This document shows, one piece after another, positions 8,427 through 18,000 of a stretch of DNA of 64,000 bases (position 1 is its first letter; the number at the start of each line of letters is the position of its first letter). The DNA is taken from positions 62,001-126,000 of the forward strand of contig NZ_JABWEB010000007.1 in assembly GCF_013369485.1 (NCBI RefSeq). Direction: 5' to 3'. The position numbers and the translations under genes were made by a program. A model generated the notes under the pieces. That model saw only the letters and a list, made by a program, of their open reading frames with translations, was not told where the DNA came from and made no database searches. The stretch comes from Massilia sp. BJB1822 (lineage in GTDB: Bacteria; Pseudomonadota; Gammaproteobacteria; Burkholderiales; Burkholderiaceae_D).

Positions 8427-10754
8427 ATGAACTACCCTGGCGCCCCTGAACTGAAAGCCGCGGCGTGGACCGCCGTGGGCGTGTCGCGCCCGCACGAATC
8501 GGCTGAGCTGCATGTGCTCGGCCAAGCCACCTATACCGACGATATCCCGGAAGTGCAGGGCACCTTGCATGCTGCCCTGGGCCTGTCGTCCAAGGCGCAC
8601 GCCAAGATTTTGAACGCCGACCTGACCGCCGTGCGCGCCGCGCCGGGCGTGGTGGCGGTGTACACGGTGGCCGATATTCCAGGCACGAACGACTGCGGCC
8701 CGATCATCCACGACGATCCCATCCTGGCCGATGGCCTGGTGCAGTATGTGGGCCAGCCTGTTTTCATCGTGGTGGCCGATACGCACGATAATGCGCGCCG
8801 CGCCGCGCGCCGCGCCAAGATCGATTACCAGGAATTGCCCGCCATCCTGACGCCGCAGGAAGCCAAGGCCGCGCAGTCCTATGTGCTGCCGCCGATGCAG
8901 CTGCGGCGCGGCGACGCCCAGGCCGCGTTCGAGCGCGCACCGCATGTGGTCAAGGGCAAGCTGTATGTGGGCGGCCAGGAGCAGTTTTACCTGGAAGGCC
9001 AGATCGCCTATGCCATTCCGAAAGAGAATAAGGGCATGCTGGTGCAGTGCTCGACCCAGCATCCGAGCGAGATGCAGCATGTGGTGGCGCATGCCCTGGG
9101 CCTGCATTCCCACCATGTGCAGGTGGAATGCCGCCGCATGGGCGGTGGTTTCGGCGGCAAGGAATCGCAGTCGGCCTTGTGGGCCGCGGCGGCAGCCATT
9201 TCCGCTTCGAAGACCAAGCGTCCGGTCAAGCTGCGCGCCGACCGCGACGACGATATGATGGTGACGGGCAAGCGCCACTGCTTCTACTACGAGTATGAAG
9301 TGGGCTACGACGACAGCGGCAAGATCGTCGCCGCCAAGGTCGATATGACTTCGCGCGCCGGCTTCTCGGCCGACCTGTCCGGCCCCGTCGCCACGCGCGC
9401 CGTCTGCCACTTCGACAATGCCTACTACCTGTCGGACGTGGATATCCGTGCTGCCTGCGGCAAGACCAATACCCAGTCCAACACGGCTTTCCGTGGCTTC
9501 GGCGGTCCGCAGGGCGCGATTGCCATCGAATACGTGATGGATGAAATCGCCCGCAATCTGGGCCGCGACGCCTACGATATCCGCCGTCTGAATTTCTACG
9601 GCAAGACGGAAAACAACGTCACGCCTTACGGCCAGGAGATCGTCGACAACATCATCGACGAGCTGTGCGCCGAGCTGGAAGAAAGCAGCGAATACCGCGC
9701 GCGCCGCACCGCGATCGATGCATTTAACAGCGGCAGCCCGGTGCTGAAAAGAGGCCTGGCTTTCACGCCCGTCAAATTCGGCATCGCCTTCAATGTGACC
9801 CACCTGAACCAGGCGGGCGCGCTGGTGCATGTGTATGTGGACGGCTCGGTGATCGTCAACCACGGCGGCACCGAGATGGGGCAGGGCATCAACACCAAGG
9901 TGATGCAGGTGGTGGCGCACGAGCTGGGCCTCGATCTGGAACATGTGCGCGCCAGCGCCACCGATACCAGCAAGGTGGCCAATACCTCGGCCACCGCCGC
10001 TTCCACAGGCGCGGACTTGAACGGCAAGGCGGCGCAGGATGCGGCGCGCCAGATCCGCGAACGCCTGGCCGAATTTGCGGCGAAGCAGTATGGCGGCGAG
10101 GCTGGCGATGTGCGCTTCTTCGGCAACCAGGTGCATGCCAATGGCCAGAGCGTGGGCTTCGCTGAACTGGTGCAGAAGGCTTACCTGGCCCGCGTTCAGC
10201 TGTGGTCGGACGGCTTCTATGCCACGCCCCACCTGCACTGGAATCCGAAGACCATGAACGGCCACCCGTTCTCCTACTATGCTTACGGCGCCGCCGTGGC
10301 CGAAGTGGTGGTCGATACCCTGACCGGCGAATGGAAGCTGCTGCGCGCCGATGCGCTGTATGACGCGGGCCAGTCGCTGAACCCGGCCATCGATATCGGC
10401 CAGGTGGAGGGCGCTTTCATCCAGGGCATGGGCTGGCTCACCACCGAGGAATTGTGGTGGAACCCGGCGGGCAAGCTGATGACGCATGCGCCTTCGACGT
10501 ACAAGATCCCCGGCATCTCCGATTGTCCGGAAGACTTCCGCGTGCGCCTGTTCGAGAACCGCAATGTGGAGGACAGCATTCACCGTTCCAAAGCCGTGGG
10601 CGAGCCGCCGCTGCTGCTGCCGTTCTCGGTGTTCTTCGCCATCCGCGACGCGGTGTCCAGCGTCGGCGGTCACAAGGTCAATCCGCCGCTGAACGCGCCC
10701 GCCACCAGTGAAGAAATCCTGCGCGCCATCGCGGCGGTCGAAGCGGCAAGCTAA
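8427..10754 (+). CDS. xdhB: Xanthine dehydrogenase large molybdenum subunit
   Basis: Catalytic subunit that binds the molybdopterin cofactor and hydroxylates hypoxanthine and xanthine. Across 775 residues the molybdopterin-binding loops are visible: RRMGGGFGGKESQS near 235, AFRGFGGPQGAI near 355 and GTEMGQGINTK near 480. The catalytic glutamate lies in AVGEPPLLLP near residue 725, where family members have the base that activates the Mo-OH group. Length and motif order match the Rhodobacter-type XdhB. It lies 11 bases from xdhA and 11 bases from xdhC. Confidence 0.96.
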   Translation: MNYPGAPELKAAAWTAVGVSRPHESAELHVLGQATYTDDIPEVQGTLHAALGLSSKAHAKILNADLTAVRAAPGVVAVYTVADIPGTNDCGPIIHDDPILADGLVQYVGQPVFIVVADTHDNARRAARRAKIDYQELPAILTPQEAKAAQSYVLPPMQLRRGDAQAAFERAPHVVKGKLYVGGQEQFYLEGQIAYAIPKENKGMLVQCSTQHPSEMQHVVAHALGLHSHHVQVECRRMGGGFGGKESQSALWAAAAAISASKTKRPVKLRADRDDDMMVTGKRHCFYYEYEVGYDDSGKIVAAKVDMTSRAGFSADLSGPVATRAVCHFDNAYYLSDVDIRAACGKTNTQSNTAFRGFGGPQGAIAIEYVMDEIARNLGRDAYDIRRLNFYGKTENNVTPYGQEIVDNIIDELCAELEESSEYRARRTAIDAFNSGSPVLKRGLAFTPVKFGIAFNVTHLNQAGALVHVYVDGSVIVNHGGTEMGQGINTKVMQVVAHELGLDLEHVRASATDTSKVANTSATAASTGADLNGKAAQDAARQIRERLAEFAAKQYGGEAGDVRFFGNQVHANGQSVGFAELVQKAYLARVQLWSDGFYATPHLHWNPKTMNGHPFSYYAYGAAVAEVVVDTLTGEWKLLRADALYDAGQSLNPAIDIGQVEGAFIQGMGWLTTEELWWNPAGKLMTHAPSTYKIPGISDCPEDFRVRLFENRNVEDSIHRSKAVGEPPLLLPFSVFFAIRDAVSSVGGHKVNPPLNAPATSEEILRAIAAVEAAS

Positions 10755-10765
10755 AGAGCGCAAAC

Positions 10766-11785
10766 ATGAACGATTGGCTGACGGCAGCCACAGTCCCGGC
10801 GGTGCTGGTGACGGTGGCGAAGGTGGAGGGCTCTGCCCCGCGCGAATCCGGCACGAAGATGCTGGTGACGGCGGACATGCAGTTCGACACCATCGGCGGC
10901 GGCCATCTGGAATTGCGGGCGGTGGATATGGCGCGCGCCATGCTCGGCGCGTCCACGCAGCCTGCCGTACAATACGAGCGCTTTCCGCTCGGCCCCAGCC
11001 TGGGACAGTGCTGCGGCGGCGTGGTCTGGCTCAGTTTCGAGCCGGTGCAAGACGCCTTGGCTGCGGTGCTGGATGCGCTGCGCCAGCGCCGCAATGAAGA
11101 CAGCTGGCGCTTGAGCGCCATCGACGGTGCGCCAGCCAGCGCCCTGTTTGACGCGCAAGGCGGACTGCTGGCCGGCGAGGCCGCCCCGAGCTTGTTGGCC
11201 TTAGTCCACGATCACGGCGGCGGCACAGCGGCAGTTGCCCGCGTCGTCGCCGATGACGGTGGCCGCCGTTGGCTGATCGATCTCGTGCTGGCGCCGCGCG
11301 CCCACCTCGTGCTGTTCGGCGCCGGCCATGTAGGCGCGGCCATTGTGCGCGCCCTGGGCGAGCTGCCTTGCCGCGTGACCTGGGTCGATGAAAGAGAAGA
11401 GATGTTCCCCGCCGATCTGCCGCCGAATGTGACGGTGGAAGCGACGGACGCGCCGGAAGCGCTGGTGGCAGCAGCGCCGCCCGGCAGCAGTTACCTGGTA
11501 ATGACGCACAGCCATCCGCTCGACCAGCGCCTGACCGAGGCGATCCTGGCGCGCGGACAGGTGGGCTGGTTCGGCCTGATCGGCTCGAAAACCAAGCGCA
11601 TGCAGTTCGAGCACCGTCTGCAGGCGCGCGGCTTTGCGCAAGAACGCATCGCCGCCATGGTATGCCCTGTGGGCCTGCCGGGTATCACCAACAAGGCGCC
11701 GGCCGTGATCGCGGCATCGGTTTGCGCCCAACTACTGACAGTTTGGGAAGCACAAGCGGCTTCCCCCTCTCCCGGAAAGAACTAA
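10766..11785 (+). CDS. xdhC: XdhC molybdenum cofactor insertion chaperone
   Basis: XdhC binds the molybdenum cofactor, promotes its sulfuration and hands it to XdhB. The 339 residues show the XdhC_CoxI N-terminal domain (GSAPRESGTKM and IGGGHLE around residues 20-50) and a C-terminal Rossmann-type domain with LVLFGAGHVGAAIVRAL. Cysteine pair CC near residue 76 (LGQCCGG) is at the position implicated in cofactor binding in XdhC. Its stop codon is directly followed by the guaD start, without a spacer, showing a tight operon with xdhAB upstream. Confidence 0.94.
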   Translation: MNDWLTAATVPAVLVTVAKVEGSAPRESGTKMLVTADMQFDTIGGGHLELRAVDMARAMLGASTQPAVQYERFPLGPSLGQCCGGVVWLSFEPVQDALAAVLDALRQRRNEDSWRLSAIDGAPASALFDAQGGLLAGEAAPSLLALVHDHGGGTAAVARVVADDGGRRWLIDLVLAPRAHLVLFGAGHVGAAIVRALGELPCRVTWVDEREEMFPADLPPNVTVEATDAPEALVAAAPPGSSYLVMTHSHPLDQRLTEAILARGQVGWFGLIGSKTKRMQFEHRLQARGFAQERIAAMVCPVGLPGITNKAPAVIAASVCAQLLTVWEAQAASPSPGKN

Positions 11786-13102
11786 ATGCAGACTGCAACG
11801 CAAAACGTGCAAGCTTACCGAGCCAGCTTGCTGTACTTTCACGCCGATCCGGCCCTGGCCGAAAACGCCCATGCCTGGCATGAGGACGGCTTGCTGCTGG
11901 TCGCCGACGGCAAAATCCTGACGGCCGGCGACTACGCCACGCTGCAGGGCGAAGTGCCGCCCGGCGTAGAGGTGCGGGATTATCGCGGCAAGATCATCAT
12001 GCCCGGCTTCATCGACGCCCACGTCCACTATCCGCAGACGGACATGATCGCCTCGCCGGCGCCGGGCCTGCTGCCCTGGCTGGAAAGCTACACCTTCCCG
12101 ACCGAGCGCCAGTTCGCCGACCCGGCCCACGCGGCGCAAGTGGCCGACTTCTTCCTCGACGAGCTGCTGCGCTGCGGCACCACCACGGCCATGGTGTATT
12201 GCAGCGTGCATCCGCAATCGGTGGACGCCTTCTTCACCGCCAGCGAAGGGTGCGGCCTGCGCATGATCGCCGGCAAGGTGATGATGGACCGGAATTGCCC
12301 CGACTTCCTGCGCGACACGGCGGAAAGCGGCGCGCGCGAAACGGAGGAGCTGATCCAGCGCTGGCACAAGCACGCGCGCTCGCTGTACGCCATCACGCCG
12401 CGCTTCGCCCCCACTTCGACCGAGGCGCAGATGCAGCTGGCCGGCGAACTGGCGCGCAAGTACGCCGACACTTATCTGCAAACCCACGTCTCGGAAAACC
12501 AGGACGAGTGCAGCTGGGTCAAGAGCCTGTATCCGCAGGCGCGCAGCTACCTCGATGTGTACGACCGCTACGGCATGCTGCGTCCGCGCGCCGTCTACGG
12601 CCACTGCATCTGGCTCGACGACGGCGACCGCGCGCGCATGGCCGAAACCAAGGCCGCCGCCGCCGTCTGCCCGACCTCCAACCTCTTCCTGGGCAGCGGC
12701 CTGTTCGACTTCGAGCGCGCCGACCAGGCCGGCATGCTGATGTCGCTGGCCACCGACGTGGGCGCCGGTACTTCTTTCTCAATGTTGCAAACGATGAACG
12801 AAGCCTATAAAGTAGCGCGCTTGAAGGGCAGTTATCTGCCTGCCATGCGCATGTTCTACCTGGCGACTTTGGGCGCTGCGCGCAGCCTGCAGCTGGAAGG
12901 TACGATCGGCAGCCTGGCCGCCGGCAACGAGGCCGATTTCATCGTGCTCGACCCGGGCGCCACGCCGCTGCTGGAGCGCCGCCGCGCGACCTGCAACAGC
13001 CTGGAAGAACAATTGTTCGCGCTGGCCCTGCTGGGCGACGACCGCGCCATTGCGGCCACCTACGCCGCGGGCCGGCTGGTGCACGAGCGCAAGCAGGGCT
13101 GA
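11786..13102 (+). CDS. guaD: Guanine deaminase
   Basis: Zinc amidohydrolase converting guanine to xanthine, the substrate of the XDH encoded just upstream. The 438-residue protein carries the metal motif PGFIDAHVHYPQ near residues 73-84, which is followed in this family by TDMIASP. HVSENQDEC near 233 and YGHCIWL near 272 supply further zinc and catalytic residues, and TDVGAG near 324 supplies the Asp. The start abuts the xdhC stop, so translation is probably coupled. It ends 28 bases before the adenosine deaminase gene. Together these genes send guanine, adenosine and hypoxanthine to urate. Confidence 0.95.
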   Translation: MQTATQNVQAYRASLLYFHADPALAENAHAWHEDGLLLVADGKILTAGDYATLQGEVPPGVEVRDYRGKIIMPGFIDAHVHYPQTDMIASPAPGLLPWLESYTFPTERQFADPAHAAQVADFFLDELLRCGTTTAMVYCSVHPQSVDAFFTASEGCGLRMIAGKVMMDRNCPDFLRDTAESGARETEELIQRWHKHARSLYAITPRFAPTSTEAQMQLAGELARKYADTYLQTHVSENQDECSWVKSLYPQARSYLDVYDRYGMLRPRAVYGHCIWLDDGDRARMAETKAAAAVCPTSNLFLGSGLFDFERADQAGMLMSLATDVGAGTSFSMLQTMNEAYKVARLKGSYLPAMRMFYLATLGAARSLQLEGTIGSLAAGNEADFIVLDPGATPLLERRRATCNSLEEQLFALALLGDDRAIAATYAAGRLVHERKQG

Positions 13103-13130
13103 CCTTCCGATCAACCCGAAGAGAGCACCC

Positions 13131-14606
13131 ATGCAGAAAACCGTCCCGAACCTGATGGCCGCGCTGGCCCTGGCATCCGCCTTTGCCGCGCCCGCCGTCC
13201 ACGCTGCCAGCAATGAAGACATCACCAAGCGCCACTTCGCCGCGCTGGTGGCGGGCAGCCAGCCCAAGCTGGCCGAGCTGACCCTGTTCTTCACCATGAT
13301 GCCCAAGGGCGGCGATCTGCATCATCACTATTCGGGTGCCATCTACGCCGAGCAGTATCTGGAATGGGTGGACAAGCAAGGTTTCTGCGTCAACAAAACC
13401 AGCTATCAGATTGAAACCAAGAAGGAAGTGATCGAGGCCGAGCGCGCCAAGCCGGCCGCCCAGCGTACTTGCGTCAACTCCTCGGAGCTGATCGCCGATA
13501 ACGCCACTTACCGTGAGTTGCTGCAGCGCTGGTCGACCAAGGACTTCTACAACCACGGCGCGGTGCAGCCGCCGCCGGACCGCGCCTTCTTCGACACCTT
13601 CGGCTACTTCGGCCCGGTTGCTTCGACAAATACGAACGAGGGTTTGAAAACCCTGAAACAGCGCGCAATTGCCGAGAACCTGAGCTATATCGAAACCATC
13701 TTCGAGCTGGCGCCCATGACCATGAACGCCCAGTTCGACCAGGCTGTGCAGGGCGCGGACCAGGCCAAGCTGCAGGCGCAGATGGAAGCCTGGCTGCCGC
13801 AGCTGGAAAAGGATGCCGGCTTCAAGCAAGCCATCCAGGCTTACATCGCCAATGTGCAAAGCAGCAGCGCCGGTGTCGATGACGAGCACTTCACCATGCG
13901 CTACCAGCCCTATGTGCTGCGCTTCCTCTCGCCTTCGCTGGTGTTCTCGCAAATGGTCGGCGCTTTCGAAGCGGCCACTCTGGAAAAGAAAATCGTCGGC
14001 GTGAACATCGTCGGCGCGGAGAACTTCAATGTCTCCATGCGCGACTACAGCATGCATATGCAGATGTTCAAATTCCTGAAGACGAAATATCCGAAGGTTA
14101 AAGTTGCCCTGCATGCAGGCGAGTTGGCCATGGGCATGGTTCCGCCGGAAGGCTTGAAGTTCCACATCGCCGAAGCGGTGCATGTGGCGGGCGCCAACCG
14201 CATCGGCCACGGCATGGATATCGCGCATGAAAATAATGCATTGTCGGTGATGAAGGCCATGCGCGAGCGCGGCATTCCGGTCGAGGTGAATTTGACCAGC
14301 AACGAGTTCATCCTCGGCATCAAGGGTGAAGCCCATCCGATCAATCTCTACCGTAAGCAGGGCGTTCCCTTCGTGATCTCGACCGATGACGCCGGCGTCA
14401 CGCGCCACACGCTGTCGAGCGAGTATGTACTGTTCGCCAGCCGCTATCAGACCGATTATGCGGAAGTCAAGAAACTCTCGTATGACAGCCTGCGTTACGC
14501 CTTCCTCGACGAGGGCGAGAAGCAGCGCCTGCTGAAGCAGCTTGATGCGCGTTTCGCCAAATTCGAAGCAGATATCGCCGCATCCCAGCGCAAAGCGGGC
14601 AAGTAA
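13131..14606 (+). CDS. Exported adenosine deaminase (ADGF-like)
   Basis: An adenosine deaminase-family enzyme of 491 residues with a clear signal peptide (MQKTVPNLMAALALASAF, cleaved near AVHAAS), so it should act in the periplasm. The length and extra N-terminal segment resemble the long secreted ADGF/CECR1 group more than the 330-residue cytoplasmic enzyme. Metal and catalytic motifs are visible: GDLHHHYSGAIYAEQY near residue 62, VALHAGELAMG near 327, RIGHGMDIA near 356 and ISTDDAGVTR near 417. The frame opens earlier, inside guaD, but GAAGAGAG before 13131 and the signal peptide decide the start. It would turn adenosine released outside the cytoplasm into inosine. Confidence 0.9.
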   Translation: MQKTVPNLMAALALASAFAAPAVHAASNEDITKRHFAALVAGSQPKLAELTLFFTMMPKGGDLHHHYSGAIYAEQYLEWVDKQGFCVNKTSYQIETKKEVIEAERAKPAAQRTCVNSSELIADNATYRELLQRWSTKDFYNHGAVQPPPDRAFFDTFGYFGPVASTNTNEGLKTLKQRAIAENLSYIETIFELAPMTMNAQFDQAVQGADQAKLQAQMEAWLPQLEKDAGFKQAIQAYIANVQSSSAGVDDEHFTMRYQPYVLRFLSPSLVFSQMVGAFEAATLEKKIVGVNIVGAENFNVSMRDYSMHMQMFKFLKTKYPKVKVALHAGELAMGMVPPEGLKFHIAEAVHVAGANRIGHGMDIAHENNALSVMKAMRERGIPVEVNLTSNEFILGIKGEAHPINLYRKQGVPFVISTDDAGVTRHTLSSEYVLFASRYQTDYAEVKKLSYDSLRYAFLDEGEKQRLLKQLDARFAKFEADIAASQRKAGK

Positions 14607-14615
14607 TTTCCTTCC

Positions 14616-14650
14616 ACCCGGCAGCGTTCTGCTGCCGGGTTTCCCCTCTT
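14616..14650 (+). terminator. Terminator of the xdh-guaD-deaminase operon
   Basis: Perfect 10-base stem ACCCGGCAGC / GCTGCCGGGT with a GTTCT loop, 10 bases after the adenosine deaminase stop. It is followed by TTCCCCTCTT, a weak T-rich tail. Confidence 0.75.
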
Positions 14651-14667
14651 CATTTCCTGTTGGATAT

Positions 14668-14691
14668 TTGTGTGGCAAAGCTGCTACACAA
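14668..14691. promoter_or_regulatory. Near-perfect 24-base dyad (TTGTGT ... ACACAA)
   Basis: Arms TTGTGT and ACACAA plus inner GCA / TGC are symmetric around a 4-base centre with a single mismatch. The layout could suit a CRP/GntR-type dimer. It lies between the purine-operon terminator and the Pho-controlled receptor; no partner regulator is adjacent. Confidence 0.3.
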
Positions 14692-14926
14692 GCGCAAACG
14701 CGCATATGCGTTTTTGGGTGCCTCTTATGAAATTTTTTCAGCTTGAGGCCGCTCGCTTATAATGCCGCCTTAAAGCCGCCTAGGCACCACTCACACACGA
14801 TCAAAAGTCGAGCTATTTATTCGTTTTGCATATGAATATGCAAGCTAAATTGAATTTGTCATCGTTTGGGGCTTGCTGCATATTGCCGGATTATCACGTC
14901 ATTTTGCCGCAATTCCGGCTTAACTA

Positions 14927-14954
14927 TGTCATAAAGTTGTCATAAATCTGTCAT
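14927..14954 (+). promoter_or_regulatory. Pho box (three TGTCAT repeats at 11-base spacing)
   Basis: TGTCAT occurs at 14927, 14938 and 14949, exactly 11 bases apart, with TAAAG/TAAAT-like spacers. This is the PhoB direct-repeat architecture. It lies 130 bases before the Oar-type TonB receptor start, which makes that gene a predicted member of the phosphate-starvation regulon. Confidence 0.8.
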
Positions 14955-15083
14955 CTTCATGAAACCTAGTCCGGATAGACTCACGGGTTGGCTAACCAGT
15001 TGCAACACAGTAAAGAGGGGATGCGAGCTGTTTCCAAAAGAACAGCGGACATACCGAATAATTAGTCTTTTAGGGGTAATACA

Positions 15084-18000
15084 ATGATGAATCACAAACG
15101 GCTCCGGCTGACGCAGATTGCGCTAAGCCTGTCTATCGCTCTCGCGGCAGCGCCGTCCTTTGCTCAGAACACGACGTCCGCCATCGGCGGCCGCATCTCC
15201 GCTAGCGACGGTAAGCCAGCCGGCGGCGCGACTGTGACCATTCTGCACGTCGAGTCCGGCTCGACCAGCAATGTCACGACCGACGCCGAAGGCCGTTACG
15301 TTGCCCGCGGCCTGCGCGCCGGCGGTCCGTACACGATCACCATCACCAAGAACGGCGTCAGCGAAAAACGTGAAAACGTCTTCGTTGAAGTGGCTGAGAC
15401 CGCCAGCGTGGACGCGCAACTGGGCGCCGCCATGCAGACCGTGACCGTGGCCGGCGTGGCCGGCGGCCGCAACGAGAAATTCTCGAAGACCAGCATGGGC
15501 ACCGGCACCAGCATCAGCGCCTCCGAACTGGCCATCCAGGCTTCGATCGCGCGCAATCTGCAAGACTACGCCCGTACCGATCCACGCGTAGCCCAGACCG
15601 ACAAAGACCGCGGCGAAATGTCCGTGGCCGGCCAGAACTCGCGCTACAACTCGATGACCATCGACGGCGTGGCCGTGAGCGACACCTTCGGCCTGGAATC
15701 GAACGGTTCCCCGACCGCCAAGCAGCCGATTTCGATCGAGGCGATCCAGTCGGTGCAGGTGAACGTGGCCAACTACGACGTGACCCAGAAGGGCTACACC
15801 GGCGGCAACATCAACGCCGTGACCAAGTCGGGCACCAACACCGTCAAGGGCAGCGTCTACTACGTCTTCCGTAACGACAAGCTGGCCGGCGACCGCTACA
15901 ACGCCACCACCGACGACTACTACGCACCGCCTCCGTTCAAGGAAACCACCAAGGGCTTCACCCTGGGCGCGCCCCTGATCAAGGACAAGCTGTTCATCTT
16001 CGCCAACTACGAGAAGCTGGAATCGAGCCCAAGCCGCAACACCCCGGCCTTCGGCCCGCTGGGCAGCGACAAGACCAACGTCGGCATCACCCCGGCCGCC
16101 ATCGCGCAGGCACAAAGCATCGCCAAGAGCCAGTACAACCTGGACATCGGCGGCTCGCAAGTGCCGGACGGCACCGCGCTGACCGTGGAAGACAAGCTGG
16201 TTAAGCTCGACTGGAACATCAACGACGACCACCGTGCCATGGTGCGTTTCTCGCGCACCGAGCAGAGCGAGCCGTTCTTCAACAACTTCAACACCACCAA
16301 CCTGTCGCTGAGCTCGCACTGGTACGATCAGAAGAAAAAGATCGATACCATCGTCGGCCAATGGCTTGCCGACTGGACCCCGAACTTCAGCACCGAGTTC
16401 AAGGTTTCCTCGCGCGACTATGACAGCGTGCCGAACAACGCCGCCAAACTGCCGGCCATGGCCCTGTCCTTCAGCGGCGCGCTGCCAGCCGGCGCTCCGG
16501 CTTCGCTGGGCACCGCTTCCCGTTCGCTGAACTTCGGCACCGAAAACAGCCGCCAGTACAATGTGCTGAAGACCAAGACCAAGGATGCCTACCTGGGCGC
16601 CAACTGGTCGCTGGGCGATCACGAAATCAAATTCGGCACCGACTACAGCAAGAACGACGTGTTCAACGCCTTCCTGCAGAACGTCAACGGCAACTACACC
16701 TTCGCTTGCGTCAACGGTTGGGACTACAAGACTGTCAGCCTGCCAGGCGGCCTGTGCTCGAACCTGACCCCGGCCAATATGGAAGCGGCCGTGCTGGAGA
16801 ACTTCCGCCGTGGCCGTCCAAGCTCCTACACCTATCAGGTGGCTGCCCCTGGCGCCTCCCTGGAGCGTGACGCCACCGCCAACTTCAGCATGAAGAACTA
16901 CGGCCTGTTCCTGCAGGACACCTGGAGCGTCAACCCACGCCTGACCCTGAGCTATGGCCTGCGCGTCGATTACACCAGCATCGGCGATCGTCCACGTGCC
17001 AACGCCGCGGTCGCTTCCCCACTGGTGGCTGCGACCGCTGCCAGCGGCGGCCGCCAGACCGGTGGTTTCGGTCTGGACAACACCAAGACCTTCGACGGCC
17101 AGAAACTGTGGCAGCCGCGTCTGGGCTTTAACTACAATATGGACACCACCCGCCGCACCCAGCTGCGTGGCGGCGTCGGCCTGTTCCAGGGTAACGCTGC
17201 AGCCGTCTGGCTGGGTAACCCGTTCCAGAACAACGGCGTTTCGACCCTGGTGTACAGCTGCGGTTCGGCCAACAATGCCTGCCCGACCACGGACGGCACT
17301 TTCAGCACCGATCCTAACAAGCAGCCGACCAACTTCCAGGGCAGCGCGCCGATCGCCAACGTTGACGTGCTGGCACCTGGCCTGCGTCAGCCATCGGTCT
17401 GGAAAGCCAACCTGGCTGTTGACCATGAGCTGCCATGGGAAGGCATCGTCCTGAGCGGCGAACTGCTGCGCACCCAGACCCGTGACGGTATCTACTACCA
17501 GAACGCCAACCTGGGCGCACCGACCAAGATCGGTACCGACGGCCGTGAGCTGTTCCATTCGCCACAAGGCTACCAGACCAACTGCTGGCGCGACGACGGC
17601 CAGCCTAACCGCAGCGGCACCTTCGGCGGCACCAACTGCAACGGCTTCCGCGAGAAGTTCGGCAGCAACGCCAAGTTCGGCAACGTGATGGTGGCTACCC
17701 CGACCTCCAAAGGCTTCAGCAATATGGCAACCCTGTCGCTGAGCCGTCCAATGATTTCGGGCCTGGCTTACTCGATGGCTTACACCTTCACCCAAGCGAA
17801 AGAAGTGTCGCCACTGACCTCCTCGACCTCGGGCTCGAACTTCAACGGTCGTTCGATCTTCCATCCTAACGAGGAAAAAGAAGAGAACTCGAGCTACCTG
17901 GTGAAAGACCGCATCAACGCGTCGGTCAGCTTCCGCAAGGCCTTCTTCGGCACCTACCGCACCACCTTCGGTCTGTTCTACGAAGGCCGCAGCGGCAAGC

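Larger units (their letters stand above)
14607..15083. other. 477-base intergenic region before the Oar-like receptor
   Basis: No gene is visible. It holds the terminator of the purine operon (14616-14650), a 24-base near-palindrome (14668-14691), a TATAAT hexamer at about 14757 without a convincing -35 partner, and the Pho box at 14927-14954. The last 120 bases form the leader of the receptor gene. Confidence 0.7.

Noticed and set aside
8343..10763. 806-codon open frame opposite xdhB
   Set aside because: Mirror of the XdhB codons; composition is His/Val/Gly-rich and unlike any protein.
14740..14765. Promoter with TTGAGG and TATAAT in the gap after the adenosine deaminase gene
   Set aside because: The two hexamers are only 9 bases apart, and at normal spacing the -35 would be TTTTCA; not convincing as a sigma-70 promoter.
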